64,000 bases of DNA from Antrodiella citrinella. Taxonomy: Eukaryota > Basidiomycota > Agaricomycetes > Polyporales > Steccherinaceae. Under the pieces are notes generated by a model. That model searched no databases. It was not told the DNA's origin and saw only the letters and a list, made by a program, of their open reading frames with translations. Within the stretch, counting starts at the first letter, position 1; every line of letters starts with the position of its first letter. The stretch is taken from the NCBI GenBank assembly GCA_004802725.1, contig SGPM01000014.1, forward strand, positions 62,001 through 126,000, in the 5' to 3' direction. Of the stretch, positions 32,803 through 43,504 are shown piece after piece. The position numbers and the translations under genes were made by a program.

Positions 32803-33461
32803 GGTTAAGGAGCACTTTTCGAACAGCGTTCACGCGTCGACGACCTGCCAGCCGTGGAGTGGTCGGGAAGAGCCGGTGGCGTTAATTTGTACATGTTGTG
32901 CTAGAGCCCCTACAACGCTACCGGAAATGGAGCGAGCTATCAAACACGACCAGTAAGCATCGGTAGGGTTCTGCTTCATGGCCGTCTGGCGAAATGGCAT
33001 CGCGTCTGACTACGATACATTGTAACGTCCACCAGGAGATTGCAGCTTCAACACCTGCGGTTGTCATACCTTTTTCCTATTCCCAATACTGTATAGACTG
33101 AGAGCGCAAAGATGGCGGAGACTCGGGGAACAGACGTGCCACACATTCGTCATGGTCTGGCAGACCTCGTCCGTTGTAGACTCGCGTGGCCAGTCGAACG
33201 CAACCTCACCCAAAAAGGCAAGAGGGGGGTGAGCTTGCGAATGCGAGTCCCAAAACGGATGGGAACGAGCCTACGTCCGTTGCGTCTCTCGCTCTGAGTT
33301 CGTTGCTGGAATACGACGTGTCTGAGTTCATACTTCATTTTGTATGATTATGATACATTAATAGATACAAGCGCAGAAAGATCAGGAGAACGATGGATCC
33401 GAGAGGGAGGGGTGTGAAACGAGATGTAGTCTACCAAAGCACTGTCCGCAACACCCCGCCA
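32803..33461. other. Intergenic between glycosylase promoter and Yop1 3' end
   Basis: About 660 bp. Short frames only; no domain, repeat or RNA gene recognised. Confidence 0.4.
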
Positions 33462-34530
33462 CTAATCAGTCTTCACCCTTTCATATCCTCCTCGTCCTGG
33501 TGAAGCTGCGCCACCCCAGGCAAACCAACTTGTCCTCCTTGTCTGCCCAGGTCTCTCGTGTCCCTGCCCATCTCCCTCCACATCACTTGGGACCTCCACT
33601 TCTTCGAACGTCGATTTCCCATTCCCGCTCCCTGGTCGCTCACGGAGAGATGACGACGACGAAGCTCGAGAAGGATTGTTGGCAGCAGGAATAAGTACGG
33701 GAGAGGAGTCGACATCGTAAGGCTGAATGTTCGGGTCAGACGGACGGACTGATTGAGAGGAATTTGTGCGTGAGGGGCCTGGTGGAGTGTATTGTTGTTG
33801 GGTTGCGGATGTGGCAGCGGCCCTCTGTGCTTGCTGAAGTAGTCCAGCACCAGAAGCAATGATGCTAGGTCCGTAGCTTCTCCAGAGTGTCTGTGCGAGC
33901 TGAGCCGGACCAGAGATTGGGTCGCCCAAGGAGGGAGGAGCTCCGGAATTCATAGCAGCATCTCCAGTCACACCTCCTTCATCCAAAGCGCTGGGCTGCT
34001 CGCCATTGGTCTGCATCTGCCCAACGGTGGACGATACATGACCCCATAGCGACCTCAAGACCTGCTGTAAATAGCTGTAGACGTAGGACTTGAATTGGAC
34101 GAGTGCGGAGTCGATTTCATGCTCGTGTGTGGAGAAGAACGGTTCCACTTGTGTCTTGTACAGGTATGAAGCTCCATTTGTTTGAGGCAGAGCGAGATAG
34201 AGCAGGAACAGCGTCTTCATCGGATAGTAGAACGGGATCCTGAACTCTCTCAGCACAAGAGCACAGCAAGCTAAAAACACCACAGTACCATGATATAGCC
34301 CATTCAGCAACATATTCGACCGCTATCAGGCATCCAAGGACACTCCAATACATGAGCCATCTCTCCAGCTCGACTTCAGAGGCCGGTCGTTGTGACAGCG
34401 TCTTGTATGATGCATATCCTGGGTACAGGAATGCAACGATCGCACTAAGCGTATCTTTTCAGTCAATACCATCGCAAACAGCAAGGCATACGCCATACCT
34501 GATCACTCGAAATACGAAGGAGAGGAGCAT
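33462..34530 (-). CDS. TB2/DP1/HVA22 (Yop1/REEP) ER-shaping protein
   Basis: Reticulon-like protein that inserts hairpins into the ER membrane and curves tubules. It starts MLLSFVFRVI, then AIVAFLYPGYASYKTLSQRP, the family hallmark, followed by ELERWLMYWSVLGCLIAVEY, FRIPFYYPMKTLFLLYLALP and ASYLYKTQVEPFFSTHEHEI, together the TB2/DP1 domain with two hydrophobic hairpins. The C-terminal 200 residues are Ser/Gln/Pro-rich and disordered, ending TRRTSWFAWGGAASPGRGGY. This long tail is unlike yeast Yop1 (about 180 residues) and fits the longer basidiomycete form. Start at 34530. Divergent from the cyclophilin gene with about 260 bp between starts. Confidence 0.85.
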
Positions 34531-34792
34531 TGAGATGGAAGTTGCAAACAGCAACACTCATGCTGCATGCGCCGTGTATGGATAAGTCCTGGATTAATTC
34601 ATATATGTATTTATTTTTGGATGACAAATTGATCGATAATCTCCGGCGTCTTTCGCCAGACACTTTCTGCTGCGTTCTCGCACTTTCGAGAGATGGCGAC
34701 CTACACGACATACTCGACCGTTGGGATCGTTGTTCCAGACGTCTTTGTCTTCGAGCTCATCGCGCCGAACAGCTAGCTCAAGAGAAACCACA

Positions 34793-36285
34793 ATGGCCAC
34801 CCGATCCTTGACTTACTTTGATATCACAATCGGCGGGAAACCTGCCGGACGTATTATCTTCCAGTTGTACGATGACATCGTACCAAAGACCGCTGAAAAC
34901 TTTCGTGAGTAGCTATAATATTGCTAGTATGAATGCTGTTCTGATTAGCGTACTCCAGGGGCCCTTTGTACCGGAGAGAAGGGCGAAGGCAGCTCAGGCA
35001 AAAAGCTTTCTTACGAGGGCTCAAGCTTCCACCGTGTCATCAAGGGGTAAAGGCTGGGATTTGCTTCTGGATGTGATACTTTTGTTAACTTTACAATTTA
35101 GGTTCATGATCCAGGGAGGTGATTTCACTGCAGGCAACGGGACCGGCGGCGAGTCCATTTACGGCGAGAAGTTTGAGGACGAGAATTTCGATGTGAAACA
35201 TACGAAACCCTTCCTCTTGTCTATGGTGCGTGTTCACACAGTCCTTTAGAGCATTCACTGAGCACGTCCATCTGTCAGGCCAATGCGGGCCCCGGCACGA
35301 ATGGCTCTCAATTCTTCGTGACGGCTGCACCGACAGCTCATCTGGATGGAAAGCATGTAGTGTTCGGCGAAGTCATCCGTGGAAAATCAATTGGTGAGTG
35401 CAAAGATGTAGTCACGTCATAATCAGTATCTCACACTGGGGCTTCAGTTCGTGCTATAGAAAATACCCCTACATCCTCAGGCGATGTACCAGATGCACAG
35501 TGCACAATTGTGTCCTGCGGTCAACTGGACCCCTCCGACCCTTCTCTTGCTCCATCAGCAACAGCTGCCGAAGGTGATGTCTACGAGGATTGGCCAGATG
35601 ACCAGGACCCGATCGCGGAGGGTGATCCTCGTGAAAAGGCTGAGGTCGCTCTCAAAGTTGCACAAGATGTCCGCGAGGTAGGCAACAAGCTGTTCAAGGA
35701 AGGCAAGGCAGAAGATGCTCTTGAGAAATACCAGAGTACGTCCAGCATACAGTCTCATCACGACATCGTGCGCTGTGATTGACCAAAGACCCGTCTGTTC
35801 TCCCAGAATCCATCCGATATCTCGACTTACATCCTGTGCTCCCGGACGATGCTCCTCCCGAGCTCCGTGATTCATATGACGCATTACTTGCACCCCTGTT
35901 GTTGAACTCCGCCCTCGCTGCTCTCCGCGCTGGCGGTTCGGCCAATGCGCGCATCGCCATCAAGAGCACGACAAGGGCGCTGGAAAGATTGGAGCTGAAC
36001 GCTGCGGACAAAGGTACAGTTGTAGTTTCATTTCCGGATACGCGGCTGCACTCTGCTCACATGATGACTTGTTTCCTGTGCTGCGCTTTAGCCAAGGCCC
36101 ACTACCGCAGAGCCCTTGCCCATGAGGTGCTCAAGGAGGATGAGACGGCCGAGGCGGAGCTTGTCAAGGCTAGCGAATTGGTCAGTGGCGATGCTGCCAT
36201 TACCGGGGAGTTGGAGAAGGTCCGACTACGCAAGAAGGAGAAGAGAGATAAGGAGAAGAAAGCTTTCAAGAAGCTCTTCGCATAG
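34793..36285 (+). CDS. Cyclophilin 40 (Cpr6/Cpr7-type) peptidyl-prolyl isomerase
   Basis: Hsp90 co-chaperone that isomerises X-Pro bonds. The cyclophilin domain spans five exons: [57 protein letters not shown] (catalytic Arg, Phe, Met, Gln), [39 protein letters not shown]. It is followed by an acidic linker ([12 protein letters not shown]) and TPR repeats: [40 protein letters not shown] and [20 protein letters not shown]. It ends with a Lys-rich helix, [17 protein letters not shown]. About 370 residues, the normal Cyp40 length. Start at 34793 in a CACAATGGC context. Divergent from the Yop1-like gene, so the two may share promoter elements. Confidence 0.92.
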
Positions 36286-37228
36286 ACCTTGTAGCTTATA
36301 TGATGAACTGTGTAGAATGTCACTCAAAATGAATATACGATATATGTAACACCAAGTAGAGTCTGCAAAGGCTAGCCTCCAATCCGAGTAACCGTGCGTC
36401 TCAGCAGGTGGCTGGAATTCTAGGTAGGACGTTCGTCGCCAAGTCGTCGCCTCTTGTCGTTTCGTCGACGTCATACATTACAGAGATGCCAGTACCAGCA
36501 CGCACGAGGCCCGCGGCCGTAGGATATGACAACCACGGGTCCGGAGAAGTCGGGACACAGAGCCGGGGTGAACGTTGAACGTTGAGCAGCCAAGATGTGG
36601 TTGTTCCGGCGCACAACAGGATCTCCTCCGAAAGTCTGGATTAACGGCTCACGGGTGAGGCAATGCTAAGCTTCACCGTCTCGGCCACTGGCATAACGCA
36701 GGTTGCCAGGGTGCAAGAGCCTCGGACGCTCCGTTGCTGTTACCTACCCGCGAGGGTGGTTGAAGAGCTTGCGTATGCCCGTCACGGCCCGGGATATTAT
36801 GGAGAAATCATGGGCGGCACGAGACTTGCTTGGGGACGGCCAAGAAGAATGGAAGTAACTTCCGCCATCCATCGTGCCGATCCTACGAGTCAGATCTAGT
36901 CAGAGCGGAGTAGTATCGAAACACATAGTAAACCAGAAGAACGGCACCCTGGAATGCACGTGTTCCCCAACGAATTGAGAGCGCGACGTACCAAAAACTT
37001 TGAAAACAGACGCTAATCGTTGCTTTGTTAGTTTGTAAATGATAAGCCCAGCAGGTTGTACCTAATTTGAATTTTTTATTTTTATTTTGGAGACTATCTT
37101 CTGGCAGATAGTCATTCAAGTGACGGACGGACCCCATCGTCGTATGCGGTTCTGTCTAGCTTGCATCGGTAGTAAAGACAAATGTACATAGCACGATGGT
37201 GGCCACGCATAGTACAGTGATACACACA
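36286..37228. other. Intergenic, no gene seen
   Basis: About 940 bp. A frame at 36663-36899 has no recognisable domain. GAACGTT occurs twice in direct succession near 36570. Otherwise featureless by eye. Confidence 0.4.
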
Positions 37229-39593
37229 TCACGGCGTGAGGTTCATCGAAGTCACCTAATCATGATGCAGTCAGAGAAAGCCGTGCCGAAGGTAGAAGGT
37301 TGATAGCATGCATACCACGACCCAGTAGGAAACGAGACGGCAGCACTGGTGTGCCATACGTGCGGTGATGATTGGAGGAGATTTTGTATATCGTCCTGTT
37401 CGGATGAAGTAGCAATGATTGTGCCCGTTGACGCTGTAGTTGCGGACTGTATCGACTGCCAAGCGACCGAAGTGTCACTATGATCGAGAACATCAGGATT
37501 CTTCCAATCCGTATCATCATAAAGATGGATACCTGATGCAAACGTACATATAATGGCCCGGAGGTTGAGCATGCCATATCTGGCGCCTCATCGGGCAGGG
37601 TCTAGGTGGGAGGCATCGGGCACGGTGGGAGCAATCGAGTCCTGGTGTACCACGGAGGCAGAGGGCGCAAGAATATTTTGAGGGTGCTCTTGAAGACAAT
37701 AACGGGGCGCCATGAATTGAAAGTACCATAACATTATATGGAATACTTTTCATCTAAGCATGCCGTGATTCAAATCTGACATCGTGCAAAGGAAGGAAAA
37801 TCTCACGATGGTCACCCGCTTGTAGAGCGCGACGTTTTATGATCATGCACGCCATTGAATTGGGCCCGCATGAATTGGCTATACGACCATTCGTACCAAC
37901 AGCAGCGCGAGGAATCTTCCCCACAATGGGAGCTCAGGCTTGCCGTTCGTATCAATTCGTTGTAATGCAAAGAACATGTAGGTGTACTCACATATAGTTG
38001 AACCTTCCTCGGCTAAGACGACTTGAACTAATCATGGCGTTTTAGAGCATATTGTGGAGATGATACCTACCCGGCTCGCGGTCTAATAATTTCGGTGTAA
38101 TGAGAAGGCCAGAATGCAGGATAACGGTTGAAATCGTACGACAGAGAGCATCTGCTGTAGGACACTCTCACAGATACGTGTGAAACTTCTTTCATATGTA
38201 TCGAATAGCCGCCTGCACTTTGACTGCGAAGCTTGTACCGTTGGAACTGTCAAACTGCGTCACAGTCAGCGCACATGGCGACCACAGGCATATGACAAGA
38301 CTTACCGCAGATCTTGATGTCAAGCCTATTTGAGCCTCTTCTGGCGAAAGTAGCTGCTTCTCAGACGTACACAGCAGCCTTCTGAAGATAGTTGACCAGC
38401 TGCAACTATAGTCTCTGCAGTGGGAAGAACGGACTAAGCGGCCGGGCAAGCATATGGTCGCCCGCCGCGAGGACATGATAGGCGGCCTTCAACACGCCAT
38501 GTCGCAAAGGCATGTAGAGTCGAATCGCTCCAAGTCAATGGGACACCTAAAAGGCATAATCAACCAGTGAGCGGCTGACTACTACCCATGGGGGCCACTG
38601 ACCTGGATACTCACAGCCAAGGCTACCTAGTTGAATGGAAAGCGGCCGAATTAGGGGCTTGATAGGGTAGTATATCGTGACAGTGCACGAGTCATGCCAA
38701 CGTTGTAGCAGCCACTCGACGCATGCTTGTGCGCCCTGGTCAGACGCCGTCTCCTATCTTTCATTAATCTGGACATTTGAAGGCTGACCACACGTAATGA
38801 CAAGTTAGATAATTCTTGAATTTGCGACAGGGGGTCTATTACATACCTTGAACTCGGGCAGCAAGCACAGATGTGACCGACTAGTGAGCTGAGGACGGAG
38901 GTAATTGAACTCGACAGATCAAGATGGATAACAGCATCAATAAGATACGTACGTGCTTGAAAGTTTGAACCTTGGAAATTTGGAGCTGCAGGAATCTATC
39001 TGCACTGCCTACCGCATGAACCACGGAGCATAGCACATTGTACATGGATGCTGAACATTGGTTCTTGACTTCTTGACCTGCGAAAGCGATGTCCAATCGA
39101 CCAGGGAATTTTCCTTCGATGTTCACGGTCGGATATGTTCGCAAGCGTAGGTCAGTGATTCAACGGCTGCGTCGGCCGTAAGAAGGCACCTGGCAGTAGC
39201 CAGTCTCGGAGTGAACTGCATGGCAGCCTTAGTAAGTATACTCAGGCTTAAAACAACAAGAAAACTTACACGGTCAACGTTGAAAAAGCGGCTGTCCTGC
39301 TACATATATGTGAATATGTTGCAAAAACATTGAAGAAAGAAGAAATGAGGGAACATGAACATTCGTCGCAATTAGGACTCACCGTGGATTTGACGGATTG
39401 AACTTGATGCCACCTTGGAAAGGGCAGGTCTGCCGGGGTAACTTCGGCATTATCGGCATCGCCATCAAGCCAATCCGCACGCGCAAATTCACGCGGAGCT
39501 ATTATCCTTTAACCGTGAACCGAGCGGAGTACTAACTGTCTGTCTTTTGTTCAAGCTCTCCTTCGTTGTCAAATGTCGTAGCAGGTCTGTCAT
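37229..39593 (-). CDS. Unrecognised gene with many short exons
   Basis: No long frame exists, but short protein-like segments bounded by GT and AG sites follow each other on the minus strand: MTDLLRHLTTKESLNKRQ (start at 39593), FARADWLDGDADNAEVTPAD then LPFPRWHQVQSVKS, QDSRFFNVDR, AAMQFTPRLATA, GKFPGRLDIAFAGQEVKNQC then SASMYNVLCSVVHAVG, CVEWLLQRWHDSCTVTIYYP, GVPLTWSDSTLHAFATW, SYDFNRYPAFWPSHYTEIIR, GTNGRIANSCGPNSMACMII and, last, IHLYDDTDWKNPDVLDHSDT ending VTSMNLTP with a stop at 37229. It may be one gene of about 12-15 exons or two genes. No family recognised. Exon joins were only partly checked. Confidence 0.4.
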
Positions 39594-39947
39594 TTGGTGT
39601 GTACGATTGACTTGCACGTAAGTTCCAACTATACTTTGCGTGTAAACGAGCTGTTTTTCCGCATTCTCGTGCTCTATGGTGATTGGGTTCTACGTCGAGT
39701 CATGATCAATTGACGCAGCTTGCTCCATGTGCTCAGGCCGTCAGAACCGCATGAAATGTTCACAAGTGATGGAACGTGTTGCGGCACCCCTGCTTTCCCC
39801 TTTGCGACGTACCGAAGGAAGCAGCTCGGAGCTTGAGTTATTCAGTCTTCAAGCTTCAAGACATCATCATGCCCTTCCGTAGAGTCTTGCACACTCCAAA
39901 TATAAAGACACCTGGGACCCACTTGTGCTCGACCTGTCGCACCTCCT

Positions 39948-41562
39948 ATGTCCTCAACTTCATCTTCGCGGTCCAACTTTCGACCGCCCGCTCACGAGGC
40001 TGGCCGGAGGCCCACACACAGTCCAGACGGGCACGGCCGCAGTTCCTCCGCGAGCATGCTCTCCCCTTGGACACAGCATATCTACACTCTCTCGGATACT
40101 CGCGATCTTCCATGGGCTACATTGAAGGTCAGAAGCCGCGCGCTTTCGCCGGCTCATCTCCCTAGCACGTTTGAGGGAGAAGATATCACCGGTGAGGTGG
40201 CGCTCAATCTCTCCCGCGAAGAATCTATCAAGGCAGTAGTCGTATCTGTGAGTCGTGTGCCGTCATCGTTTCTCTCACTTGCCTTAATATTGGATGATCA
40301 GGTTGTAGGTCAGATTACAACGTCTGCAATGGACGTCTGTCCCTTCCTTACTCTGTCTCAAGAGCTCTGGTCGGCTGGAATGGGTGATCCAAGTCCTCAC
40401 CCCAACGCAGCTTTCAACGGCAAACTATTGGGCCAGTACCAGTGGCCGTTTAGCTTCATGATACCACACACCGTTGAAACTAGCGATGCCAGAGGTGAAA
40501 AGGAGACATACCCCGTGCCTCCGTCATTCTCGGAACGTTTGACTCGAGTACACATCCAATACCAGCTTGTTGCGCGTATTCGTCGCGGGAAATTTCGTGT
40601 GGACGGCCAGTGAGTACATTTGTTTTTCTTCTTGCCAATCAGATTGCTGACAGAATTTACAAGACTGAGTACTGTGTTTGCTTTCACTCCTTTTACGCAC
40701 CCTGGACCCTTCTCCGATGCACGACAAGCGGCATACAGACACAACCATTCAATTCCTGGACCTACGGAAGATTCAGAAGGCTGGTCATCTCTGCCGGATG
40801 TTCACATTCGCGGTACTGTGTTCAGTAGTCGAACGGTGGATGCTATATACAAGGTACTCGTCTATCTATTCGTCTGGCTTTGCAGTCGCTGAGGCGTTAT
40901 TGTTCCAGTTGTCTCTCGCAAAACCGGTGAGTCACTCATTATTAGTCTGTATATAGTGCTTACATCTTTCCAACAGCTGGCTTACACTCGAGGAACAGTG
41001 ATCCCGTGTTCGATGACCATAGACTGCTCGGACACACAGGCGCTTGACCTTCTTTCCATGCCGAAAGCCGTCGATGTCCGTTTATTGCGCCACATAGCCA
41101 AGTCTCCGGCGGATGTAAGCGCAGTAACCACCGGAACTTCAAACTACGGTGTAGATTTCGAGGAGATCAGTCAGGAAATCGAGACCGCCACTTGGTGGCG
41201 CAGCTCCGGCGGACCTCATAGGCGCATTCTATCTGGAGAGATCCATCTTCCGAAGGACCTCAAACCCAACTTTCGCATAGGGCGGTTCGATTTATCTGTA
41301 AGTGATGTTTCTCAGGACTTGATTGCAGTCCCAATTGGAATTACAATCATTTTTGCAGTACACGGTGAACTTATATTTGCCGGAAGCAGTTGCGTTCTCT
41401 CCACAGGAAACGACGGCGAGTTTCTTGCTGGTACAACCGATTGAGATTGTTACAGCATATTCATCGGGCCCCCGACCGAGGACCTACTCGCCACGGTCTC
41501 CTGGTTACGACGACGCAAGCTCTAGCACCCGCCCATCTTCAGAGCACTCTTTCCGAGTTTGA
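39948..41562 (+). CDS. Arrestin-like protein
   Basis: Likely alpha-arrestin-type adaptor, linking membrane cargo to ubiquitination. After a Ser-rich start (MSSTSSSRSNFRPPAHEAGR), exons read LPSTFEGEDITGEVALNLSR, the edge strands of an arrestin N domain, then GQYQWPFSFMIPHTVE, RLTRVHIQYQLVARIRRGKF, a variable loop, RGTVIPCSMTIDCSDTQALD, VDVRLLRHIA, RRILSGEIHLPKDLKPNFRI, FDLSYTVNLYLP and FLLVQPIEIVTAY. The order of beta strands with 'R-x-x-I-x-Y-x-L', 'G-x-x-[IV]-P' and 'L-x-x-x-L-x-P-x-F' fits the family. The tail is Ser/Pro-rich with a YSPRSPGYDD segment that may recruit a WW-type ligase, though no clean PPxY is seen. Six or so exons. Confidence 0.65.
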
Positions 41563-42832
41563 AGCGTCTCGCTGTCTGGTGAGATGCGCAGTGTTTCACG
41601 TTGAAAGGACACTGCCAACTCCGGGTAGGCTTGTTTCAAAAACATAGTCTTGATACGCTACCACTAATCGACGATTTTGATCCTACGTCACTCAGGTCCT
41701 TCACTTGATCAAACGTTCAAATCGCGGCGCCTTCTCTCCCAGTCACGATTCAGAGGTCCTGGATGTCGCTCTTGCGTTGGCGCCAGATCTAGAAGAATGT
41801 CTTCTCTCTTTCTAATTTGAAAGTCAGCGCGTCCACCAGATTCACTCGGCAGCCGGAGTTCCGTCGCTTTGCCAGCAGTATGGCCACAGTTCTGTCAGCG
41901 TATCCACACCAGTCACATTCAACATCGGCCTTGCTGACACAGCTGCCCATTTCCATTCCCGTGAGGATGACCACACACCGACTGCTGTTCTTCAAACCAG
42001 CTCCCAAGGACTACCATCATACTGCTTACCAAATACACCTACGGCGTAGTATTCAAGTAATAGATTCCGAGTCATCTCCTTGCTGCAACTATGCTGCAGG
42101 CGTCTCCGCACCTGGTCGCCATGGCACAAGACCAGCATACGCAATAGGTCGGAATATATTCTCTATTGAATCATGGAATTCGGATACTAATTCCGTGTCA
42201 AGGATCTGCAGACAAGAAGCTTGATCGCGAGATGGAGAAAATCCAATTTCGGGATCAGGTCTGCGTCAAAGTTGAGCGGTGAGATTGAACCGCCGCGAAA
42301 CGGGAACACCAGTGACTCACATGGTGGCGCTAGGTATAGAACGATCTCTGCGTTCCGTATCTCTCCCAAATTGAGCGGGCTGGATCTATGCGGCTCCGTG
42401 CACGTACATTCTCTTTTGGTCGGTTTGTCTGCCTACATTGCACAGTATTAACCTGCCGCGCTTTTAAGGAAATGATCGGGCGAAGCGGACATCGCGATCG
42501 CGTAGCTCTCCGACCAGGGTTCGACGGCAGACGCAGCGCCAGCATATCTCATTTCCCTCCACGGCCCAAGTGCTCAAGGAAGTTCCGGCAGACCTCGACG
42601 TCTGGCCTTGCTTACATCCTCATCTGGGTGCTTGACGGTTCATCGGTATCCCAATCTAGTTATCCGCACTCAAACCCGCATGGTTTGTTGTTCTGTCACT
42701 CAAACAACATGAGTTGCCGCCTACCACACCTATAAGAAGGTCGACTGGCCGATGCAGACGAGAGTATCTCCAATAAATTACAGTCTCACCCAGTCTCACC
42801 TTCTATCTATCACCCTTAATACTTCATTGAAC
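41563..42832. other. 1.3-kb region without a firm gene
   Basis: A plus-strand frame at 41817-42224 and other frames around 41700-42060 show Ser/Thr-rich protein-like text but no domain and no consistent splicing. May be a 3' extension of the arrestin gene or chance. The last 60 bp (CTATCTATCACCC, pyrimidine-rich) look like a promoter for the next gene. Confidence 0.35.
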
Positions 42833-43297
42833 ATGAGTTCTGCTCAGGTTCGTATATGATCGATTTGACGGTGCTTCAATGTTTGCTAATTGTCATGACA
42901 GACTAGTACAAATGAAGACAACTATCGCGACAGCGACTCAGATGATGAAGTTCCCCGCACGCCGCGCAGGACGCCAATGGCGTGCCAGTTCTGTCGAGGT
43001 ATGTTTCACTGAACGATGTGCACCAATAGTCGAGCTCACCGATGGTCATTGTGCGTCTCAGGGCGAAAGCTGAAGTGCGATGGACTTCGGCCATCTTGCA
43101 ATAACTGCAATAGGCGTGGGGTCCCCTGTGCATACGTCCCGATGTGAGCCCCTCTTCTCCACATGCTCGTGTACGCCCCAAACTGATACAACTATCCCGC
43201 CCGCGCACAGCTCCGCTCAGCAGAAGCAGTGATCCAGCGCAAACCTCCCACACGGCCAAGAACACTCTCCTTGTCGTTCAGACTCTGTTTATTCTAA
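42833..43297 (+). CDS. Very short Zn2Cys6 protein
   Basis: A minimal protein of about 90 residues built almost only of a binuclear zinc cluster. Exon 1 is MSSAQ. Exon 2 has TNEDNYRDSDSDDEVPRTPR then MACQFCR, exon 3 GRKLKCDGLRPSCNNCNRRG then VPCAYVP, giving the complete Cys pattern C-x2-C-x6-C-x5-C-x2-C-x6-C. A fourth exon, after a 66-nt intron starting at 43146, adds LRSAEAVIQRKPPTRPRTLS and stops at 43297; reading through instead would stop directly after VPM. No coiled coil or fungal-specific regulatory domain follows. Such mini zinc-cluster proteins occur in Agaricomycetes and could act as DNA-binding competitors; that role is inference. Confidence 0.7.
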
Positions 43298-43504
43298 TCA
43301 TGCGTATACGTACGCGACTGATTCTGCTTTCCATGCTGCTTCCGTTATTTGCTCTCTGATTATGTAGCCCTACACACCATAGTAATGTCCGTACGCTTTC
43401 TTATTACTTTAGTCCGAGCCCAACTCTATCGTCTCGATCACTGTCAATCTATATATTGGTTATCACATCCCGGTCTCACGATCCTGCATGGTGTCCCTGG
43501 GGCG

